Assembly: GCF_000425065.1 (NCBI RefSeq)
Contig: NZ_AULB01000009.1
Location: 327,267-391,266, forward strand
DNA from: Actinomadura rifamycini DSM 43936
GTDB lineage: Bacteria > Actinomycetota > Actinomycetes > Streptosporangiales > Streptosporangiaceae
Direction: 5' to 3'
DNA length: 64,000 bases
The notes under the pieces were generated by a model, which saw only the letters and a list, made by a program, of their open reading frames with translations, was not told the DNA's origin and did no database searches. A program made the translations under genes and the position numbers. The stretch's first letter is position 1. Each line of letters opens with the position of its first letter. This document shows positions 59,818 to 64,000 of this stretch, piece after piece.

Positions 59818-60633
59818 ATGACCGAACGCGTCACCGTGAAAGTCCACGACGGGGTCGCCGACGTGCGGCTCAACCGCCCCGACAAGCTCAACGCCCTCGA
59901 CCTGCCCACCTTCGAGGCGCTCGCCGCGACCGGCGACGCCCTGGCCGCCGACCCGTCCGTCCGGGCCGTGGTCCTGTCCGGCGAGGGCCGCGCCTTCTGC
60001 GCCGGCCTCGACTTCGCCGCGTTCGCCGCGATGGCCGAGCGCGCGTCCGCCGGCTCCGCCCGATCGTCCGACATCACCGACCGCGCGCCCGGCCGCATCA
60101 CCAACCTCGGCCAGCAGGCCGTCCACACCTGGCGGGAGCTGCCCCAGCCGGTCATCGCCGCCGTCCACGGCCACGCGCTCGGCGGCGGACTCCAGATCGC
60201 GCTGGGCGCCGACCTGCGCATCGTCGCCCCCGACACGAAGATGTCCGTCCTGGAGATCCGCTGGGGACTGGTGCCCGACATGACCGGCACCGCCGCGCTC
60301 ATCCGGCTCGTCGGCGAGGACACCGCCAAGGAGCTCACCTTCACCGGCCGCACGGTCAGCGGGACGGACGCCGTCCGCATCGGCCTCGCCACCCGCACCG
60401 CCGACGACCCGCACGCCGCCGCCACCGACCTCGCCCGCGAGATCGCCGCGAACAGCCCCGACGCCGTCCGCGCCGCGAAACGGCTGCTCAACCGCGCCGC
60501 CGACCGCGACCTCGCCGGCCAGTTCCTCGAGGAGTCCCGGGAACTCGGCGCCCTGCGCGGAACGCCGAACCAGGCCGAGGCCGTCCGGGCCTACTTCGAG
60601 AAGCGCCCGCCCGCCTTCACCGACCCCGCCTGA
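59818..60633 (+). CDS. Crotonase / enoyl-CoA hydratase family protein
   Basis: 271 aa. VRLNRPDKLNALDLPTFEAL, the oxyanion-hole segment GEGRAFCAGLDFAAF and AAVHGHALGGGLQIALGAD are crotonase signatures. The catalytic region MSVLEIRWGLVPDMTGTAAL has Glu at one expected position and Asp farther on, as in enoyl-CoA isomerase-type members, so isomerase or hydratase activity is possible. The ATG at 59818 is chosen because AGGAGGG ends directly against the earlier ATG at 59809. Followed by a terminator. Confidence 0.88.
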   Translation: MTERVTVKVHDGVADVRLNRPDKLNALDLPTFEALAATGDALAADPSVRAVVLSGEGRAFCAGLDFAAFAAMAERASAGSARSSDITDRAPGRITNLGQQAVHTWRELPQPVIAAVHGHALGGGLQIALGADLRIVAPDTKMSVLEIRWGLVPDMTGTAALIRLVGEDTAKELTFTGRTVSGTDAVRIGLATRTADDPHAAATDLAREIAANSPDAVRAAKRLLNRAADRDLAGQFLEESRELGALRGTPNQAEAVRAYFEKRPPAFTDPA

Positions 60634-60640
60634 CGCGCGC

Positions 60641-60668
60641 ACCGCCCCCGGCGCCCACCGGGGGCGGT
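60641..60668 (+). terminator. Hairpin terminator after crotonase gene
   Basis: Perfect 11-bp stem ACCGCCCCCGG (60641-60651) / CCGGGGGCGGT (60658-60668) with a 6-nt loop, starting 8 bp after the crotonase stop codon. Confidence 0.75.
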
Positions 60669-60774
60669 TACGGGACGAACCGGTCCGGGCCGGTATGTTC
60701 GGCCGTCGGAATCGGCGCATCCGCACAGGTCACCGCGGGCGCCCACCTCACCGACCCCGGAAGGCGACACACGC

Positions 60775-62133
60775 ATGTCCGAAGCAGGACCGCGCAGGCA
60801 TCCCGTCGACGAGGTTCTCCCCGTCCCCAAGCTCGCCCTCTACGGGTTCCAGCACGTCCTCGCCTTCTACGCCGGCGCGGTCATCGTCCCCATCCTCGTC
60901 GCCGGGCAGATCGGACTGTCCGACGAGCAACTCGTCTACCTCATCAACGCCGACCTGTTCACCTGCGGCATCGCCTCGATCATCCAGGCGCTCGGCTTCT
61001 GGCGCGTCGGCGTCCGGCTGCCCATCGTGCAGGGCGTCACCTTCACCGCCGTCGCCCCCATGATCGCCATCGGGCAGGGCGCGGAGAACGCCACCGCCGG
61101 GCTCCTCGCCATCTACGGCGCCACCATCACCGCCGGCCTCGTCACGCTGATCGCCGCGCCGTTCCTCGGCCGCCTCCTGCGGTTCTTCCCGCCCCTCGTC
61201 ACCGGCACCGTCCTGACGATCATGGGCCTGATCCTGCTGCCGAACGCGCTGAAGGACGCCGCGGGCGGCGCGGGCGCCGACGACTTCGGCAGCTGGAAGC
61301 ACCTCATGTACGCGGGCGGCACCCTGCTGTTCATCCTCGCCGTCTACCGGATGCACCGACCGTTCCTCAGCAGCATCGCGGTCCTGCTCGGCCTCGTCGG
61401 CGGCACCCTCGTCTCCTGGGCGCTTGGCGACACCACCTTCGACCAGGTCGGCCAGGCCGACTGGGTCGGCGTCACCACCCCCTTCCACTACGGGATGCCC
61501 ACCTTCCACATCGGCGCGATCATCGCGATGCTGCTGGTGATGATGGTCACCGTCGTGGAGACCGTCGGCGACGCCAAGGCCACCGGCGAGATCGTCGGCA
61601 AGGAGGTCGGCGACGAGGACATCACCCGCGCGCTCCGCGCCGACGGCGTGTCCACCTTCCTCGGCGGCGTCCTGAACGCCTTCCCCTACACCTGCTTCGC
61701 GCAGAACGTCGGCCTCGTGCGCCTCACCGGCGTCCGCAGCCGCTTCGTGGTCGTCGCCGCCGGCCTGATCATGATGGTGCTCGGACTGTTCCCGAAGGCC
61801 GCCGGCTACGTCGCGTCCATCCCGCCGGACGTCCTCGGCGGCGCGGCCGTCGCGATGTTCGGCATGGTCGGCGTCGTCGGCATCCAGACCCTCTCCAAGG
61901 TCGACCTGCGGCAGGAGCGCAACGCCCTCGTCGTCGCCGTCAGCATCGCGCTCGCCCTGCTCCCCGCCGCCGCGCCCGAGGTCTTCGCGCAGATGCCCCG
62001 CGAGGTCTCCGCGATCCTCAACAGCGGCATCACCCTCGGCGCGATCTCCGCGATCGTCCTCAACCTCGTGTTCAACGTGTTCGCCCGCACGTCCCCGCCC
62101 GAGAACGGCGCGGAGAAGGCCCCCGCGAGCTGA
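60775..62133 (+). CDS. NCS2 nucleobase:cation symporter (xanthine/urate type)
   Basis: 452 aa with 12-14 hydrophobic segments. ALYGFQHVLAFYAGAVIVP, RLPIVQGVTFTAVAPMIAI, a TM8-region VVETVGDAKATGEIVG and the family signature QNVGLVRLTGVRSRFVVVAA identify the NAT/NCS2 family, which takes up xanthine, urate or uracil with protons. VETVGD rather than the uracil-type sequence favours purines. GGAAGG precedes the ATG at 60775. No purine-catabolism gene is adjacent; monocistronic, with a hairpin on each side. Confidence 0.92.
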   Translation: MSEAGPRRHPVDEVLPVPKLALYGFQHVLAFYAGAVIVPILVAGQIGLSDEQLVYLINADLFTCGIASIIQALGFWRVGVRLPIVQGVTFTAVAPMIAIGQGAENATAGLLAIYGATITAGLVTLIAAPFLGRLLRFFPPLVTGTVLTIMGLILLPNALKDAAGGAGADDFGSWKHLMYAGGTLLFILAVYRMHRPFLSSIAVLLGLVGGTLVSWALGDTTFDQVGQADWVGVTTPFHYGMPTFHIGAIIAMLLVMMVTVVETVGDAKATGEIVGKEVGDEDITRALRADGVSTFLGGVLNAFPYTCFAQNVGLVRLTGVRSRFVVVAAGLIMMVLGLFPKAAGYVASIPPDVLGGAAVAMFGMVGVVGIQTLSKVDLRQERNALVVAVSIALALLPAAAPEVFAQMPREVSAILNSGITLGAISAIVLNLVFNVFARTSPPENGAEKAPAS

Positions 62134-62142
62134 CCCTGCCGC

Positions 62143-62172
62143 TCCGGCCCGCGGCGCCCGCCGCGGGCCGGA
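62143..62172 (+). terminator. Hairpin terminator after NCS2 gene
   Basis: Perfect 14-bp stem TCCGGCCCGCGGCG (62143-62156) / CGCCGCGGGCCGGA (62159-62172) with a 2-nt loop, 10 bp after the permease stop; also suitable to stop minus-strand transcription. Confidence 0.75.
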
Positions 62173-62241
62173 CGCCGAGGCCGGAAGTCCGCCCGCCCGC
62201 GCGCCGGGCGGCGGGACGGCGGCCGCCCGGACCCGCAGGGC

Positions 62242-62439
62242 CTATTCCCAGAACGCCGCGAGCGTCCGCCCCTGCGTGCGCGCCGCCCCGGCGGACGGCG
62301 TCCGCGACGACGAGCTCAGCGGGTCCGCCCCGAACACCGCGAGAGAGGCCTCGTCGGAACGCGCCACCTCGCCCTTCCCCGACATCCCGGCGACCCGCTC
62401 GTCCAGCGTGCCGCCGTCCATCGAGGCCGGTGCCGGCAC
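62242..62439 (-). CDS. Possible small protein, unknown
   Basis: 65 aa from a GTG at 62439 to TAG at 62242. The codons have very high third-position GC (only GCA, CGT, TCT, GAA end in A/T before the stop), and the composition is ordinary rather than low-complexity (TLDERVAGMSGKGEVARSDE). GGAGG lies upstream. An internal ATG at 62421 is an alternative start. It is downstream of DUF2752 in the same direction and could be the last gene of that unit, or a remnant. No family recognised. Confidence 0.4.
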   Translation of the reverse strand: MPAPASMDGGTLDERVAGMSGKGEVARSDEASLAVFGADPLSSSSRTPSAGAARTQGRTLAAFWE

Positions 62440-62527
62440 GCGCCCGCACGCCTCCGCCAGGGGTGCCCGACGGCGTCGCCTCCCGGTTCTGCAGGCCCGC
62501 CGTCCGCCTGCCGCGCGAACAGCTCTG

Positions 62528-63007
62528 TCAGGCGGCGAGCGCGGCGCCGAACGGGAGGTTGCGCACCACCCAGAAGACCATGACGACGGCGAAGAAAGCC
62601 CAGATCAGCCGCGGGTCCGCCGCCTTCGTCCGGGTGGGGCGGTCCCGGGCCCGCGCGACGGCCCAGCGCACCCAGAAGAACAGCAGGACGGGCAGCATCG
62701 TCACCGTGAACACGTTCAGCGCGACGGCCTCGCCGAGCTGCCCGTGCGCCACGGCGTGCACCGTGCGCAGCGCCCCGCAGCCGGGGCACTGGTAGCCGGT
62801 CAGCGCCAGGAACGGGCATGTCGGGTAGTGCCCCTGCTCGTTCGGGTCGACCGCGGCGACGTACCCGGTCGCCGCGACGGCCAGCACCGCGACGCCCAGG
62901 GGGGAGAGCAGACGGCGCGCCGCCGCGGTCAGGCCGCGGGACGCGCCGTCGCGATCGGGCGAGGGCCCGCCCCGCCGAGGCGGGGCGAGCCGATGCTCCC
63001 GGGTCAT
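62528..63007 (-). CDS. DUF2752 membrane protein
   Basis: 159 aa. A basic N-terminus is followed by three hydrophobic segments (about 34-52, 94-112, 134-152). The diagnostic DUF2752 motif is CPFLALTGYQCPGCGALRTV (Cys-Pro-Gly-Cys-Gly, possibly metal-binding), followed by VHAVAHGQLGEAVALNVFTV. The family is widespread in actinobacteria and Bacteroidetes with unknown function and is often next to CD225-type genes, as here (gap 3 bp), implying a two-protein membrane unit. Confidence 0.9.
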   Translation of the reverse strand: MTREHRLAPPRRGGPSPDRDGASRGLTAAARRLLSPLGVAVLAVAATGYVAAVDPNEQGHYPTCPFLALTGYQCPGCGALRTVHAVAHGQLGEAVALNVFTVTMLPVLLFFWVRWAVARARDRPTRTKAADPRLIWAFFAVVMVFWVVRNLPFGAALAA

Positions 63008-63010
63008 CCG

Positions 63011-63319
63011 TCAGTACGTCGTGCTGCTGCTGGCGAGCGCGACGCTGAAGATGAAGTAGATGACGCCGACGACCACGCCCACGATCGCCGACACGATCGC
63101 CCACGTCTTGGCGTTCTTGGAAGCCGCGATGGCACCCGCGTGGTCACCGCTGTTCCACTTGCCGTTGACCTGCGCGGCGAACACGATCGACACGACTCCG
63201 GCCGGGAGGCAGCAGAACAGCGTCGTCAGGATGGCCCACACCAGGTGGTTCGGCGGCGGCGCCGGCGGGACGCCGTACGAACCGGGACCACCGGGGGCGG
63301 GTGGCGGGTAGTAGCTCAT
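63011..63319 (-). CDS. CD225/dispanin-family membrane protein
   Basis: 102 aa. A Pro/Gly/Tyr-rich cytoplasmic N-terminus (YYPPPAPGGPGSYG) precedes the dispanin core: a first hydrophobic segment HLVWAILTTLFCCLPAGVVS, the conserved polar loop AAQVNGKWNSGDHAGAIAAS, and a second helix WAIVSAIVGVVVGVIYFIFS. This is the bacterial relative of interferon-induced transmembrane proteins; the bacterial role is unknown. AAGGAA precedes the ATG. Transcribed away from the rRNA operon, probably with DUF2752. Confidence 0.92.
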   Translation of the reverse strand: MSYYPPPAPGGPGSYGVPPAPPPNHLVWAILTTLFCCLPAGVVSIVFAAQVNGKWNSGDHAGAIAASKNAKTWAIVSAIVGVVVGVIYFIFSVALASSSTTY

Positions 63320-63458
63320 GTGGTTCCTTCCCTGTGGGCTGGGTTTCCATCAAGTAGATGGTCAACAAGCATGCCTGGTTCCCCTTCAGCAGGTAAACGC
63401 CCCCCTCAACACAGTTCAGGCACGGTCGGCCCGGCCCGGCGGAGCCCCGCGCGCCGAT

Positions 63459-63487
63459 TTGACGCCGCCGACCCGACCGCGTAAGTT
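63459..63487 (+). promoter_or_regulatory. rRNA operon promoter 1
   Basis: TTGACG (63459-63464), 17-bp spacer, TAAGTT (63482-63487). Farthest upstream of three sigma70-type promoters ahead of the rRNA leader. Confidence 0.6.
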
Positions 63488-63616
63488 AACCCCTCGTCCC
63501 CTTACGGATGCAGGACGCCCGAGCGGCGGCCGGCCGACCGGGGAAACCACCATCAGACTCCGCCGGAGCGGCTTCGCCGTGCCCGGGGTCCGTCGGTGGG
63601 TCGGAAACAGCCGATT

Positions 63617-63644
63617 TTGACAAACCGGCCGGATCTGATGAAAT
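63617..63644 (+). promoter_or_regulatory. rRNA operon promoter 2
   Basis: TTGACA (63617-63622), 16-bp spacer, TGAAAT (63639-63644). The spacer begins with the same CCGGCCGGA block as promoter 3, so the two look duplicated. Confidence 0.75.
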
Positions 63645-63707
63645 AGCACCACCGCCCGGAAGGAACCGCGCAAGCAGAACCCGAAAGGCATCGGGAAAAG
63701 CCGGAAA

Positions 63708-63735
63708 TTGACAAGCCGGCCGGAACCGATAAAGT
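63708..63735 (+). promoter_or_regulatory. rRNA operon promoter 3
   Basis: TTGACA (63708-63713), 16-bp spacer, TAAAGT (63730-63735); the strongest of the three by consensus and nearest the leader. A and G follow, giving a likely start near 63742. Confidence 0.8.
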
Positions 63736-63781
63736 AAGAACAGTCGCCCCGGGGCGAGACCAGCGAAAGCCGGTCGAGCGC

Positions 63782-64000
63782 GGTGGGTGTCCGTTTCTTG
63801 AGAACTCAACAGCGTGTTAAAAGCCAGTGCCTTTAACGATTCGGCCGGCAGGCCGGATAACCCCGAGGCCCTGCACCCCCGTCAGGGGATGTAAGGCTGG
63901 GGATTTCTTTGAGGCAAGCACCCGAGTGGTGCATTGCCGGGATTGTTTCCAAGGTTTGGCTCTTCGGGTTCGCCCCCGAAGGGCCGGTAAGACCTTAATG
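63782..64000 (+). ncRNA. rRNA operon leader (16S gene starts beyond window)
   Basis: GTTTCTTGAGAACTCAACAG (around 63793-63812) is the conserved actinobacterial rrn leader element, with the small hairpin TTGAGAACTCAA (63798-63809, boxB-like) and then TGCCTTTAACGA (63828-63839), close to the boxA antitermination consensus. Later sequence contains GC-rich stems, including one at about 63962-63983, and would pair with the region after 16S for RNase III processing. The 16S start itself (AGAGTTTGATC type) is not reached by position 64000. Confidence 0.85.

Noticed and set aside
63840..64000. 5' end of 16S rRNA inside the window
   Set aside because: The conserved 16S start (AGAGTTTGATC) is not present before position 64000; only the leader is included.

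Overview
The window is very GC-rich with dense, short-gapped genes, strong G/C bias at third codon positions and many start codons placed 6-7 nt after a -10-like hexamer, as in leaderless mRNAs. This, the gene families present (BTAD/SARP regulator, IclR and TetR regulators, SpoIIE-type phosphatase, DUF3068, CD225/DUF2752 proteins) and the rRNA leader at the right edge point to a filamentous actinomycete, probably Thermomonosporaceae such as Actinomadura. The taxon is an inference. No tRNA, CRISPR array, insertion sequence or prophage was recognised.

Left part (1-24519), mostly housekeeping and accessory: a cytochrome P450 cut by the left edge (CYP142-like), a membrane protein, a hotdog thioesterase, a DUF3068 protein and a methyltransferase. 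Then comes a pcaI-pcaJ-iclR operon facing an L-2-hydroxyglutarate oxidase gene across a repeat-rich candidate operator. An alpha/beta hydrolase is coupled to the RNA ligase RtcB, with archease convergent. These are followed by a SnoaL-like protein, a BTAD regulator facing an alpha/beta hydrolase across 11-bp-spaced direct repeats, a BCCT transporter, an SMI1/KNR4 gene broken by an in-frame TGA, a HAD phosphatase, a 930-aa PcfJ-like protein, a quinone-oxidoreductase-like enzyme and a membrane SpoIIE phosphatase.

Centre (24594-42669), a large catabolic locus: a TetR regulator faces an hsaA-hsaC-hsaD-hsaB-like meta-cleavage set. A second hsaA-like oxygenase heads a run of tightly coupled genes: an isocitrate-lyase/PEP-mutase-family lyase, three fumarate-reductase/tricarballylate-dehydrogenase-like flavoproteins, an SDR, an isochorismatase-like and a hydantoin-racemase-like protein that both lack the usual catalytic cysteines, and a Tat-exported metallo-beta-lactamase-fold protein. 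A convergent hsaE-hsaG-hsaF operon, divergent from its own IclR regulator, closes the locus. The two oxygenase promoters carry the same 21-bp palindrome, which ties the halves into one regulon. I infer ring dehydrogenation or aromatisation, hydroxylation, extradiol cleavage, C-C hydrolysis and conversion of the dienoate to pyruvate plus an acyl-CoA. The substrate is not evident and may be a steroid, terpenoid or another alicyclic/aromatic compound.

Right part (42693-64000): a fused FAD/Fe-S 2-hydroxyacid dehydrogenase; nsrR-hmp for nitric oxide defence; a small membrane protein; a DeoR-controlled sugar or polyol operon (binding protein, ATPase, permease, two FGGY kinases, a histidine phosphatase and a 2-hydroxyacid dehydrogenase); a secreted protein behind an AT-rich gap; a metallophosphoesterase, an aminoglycoside-phosphotransferase-fold kinase, a crotonase and an NCS2 permease; DUF2752 and CD225 membrane proteins; and finally tandem rRNA promoters with the rrn leader, ending just before a 16S rRNA gene.
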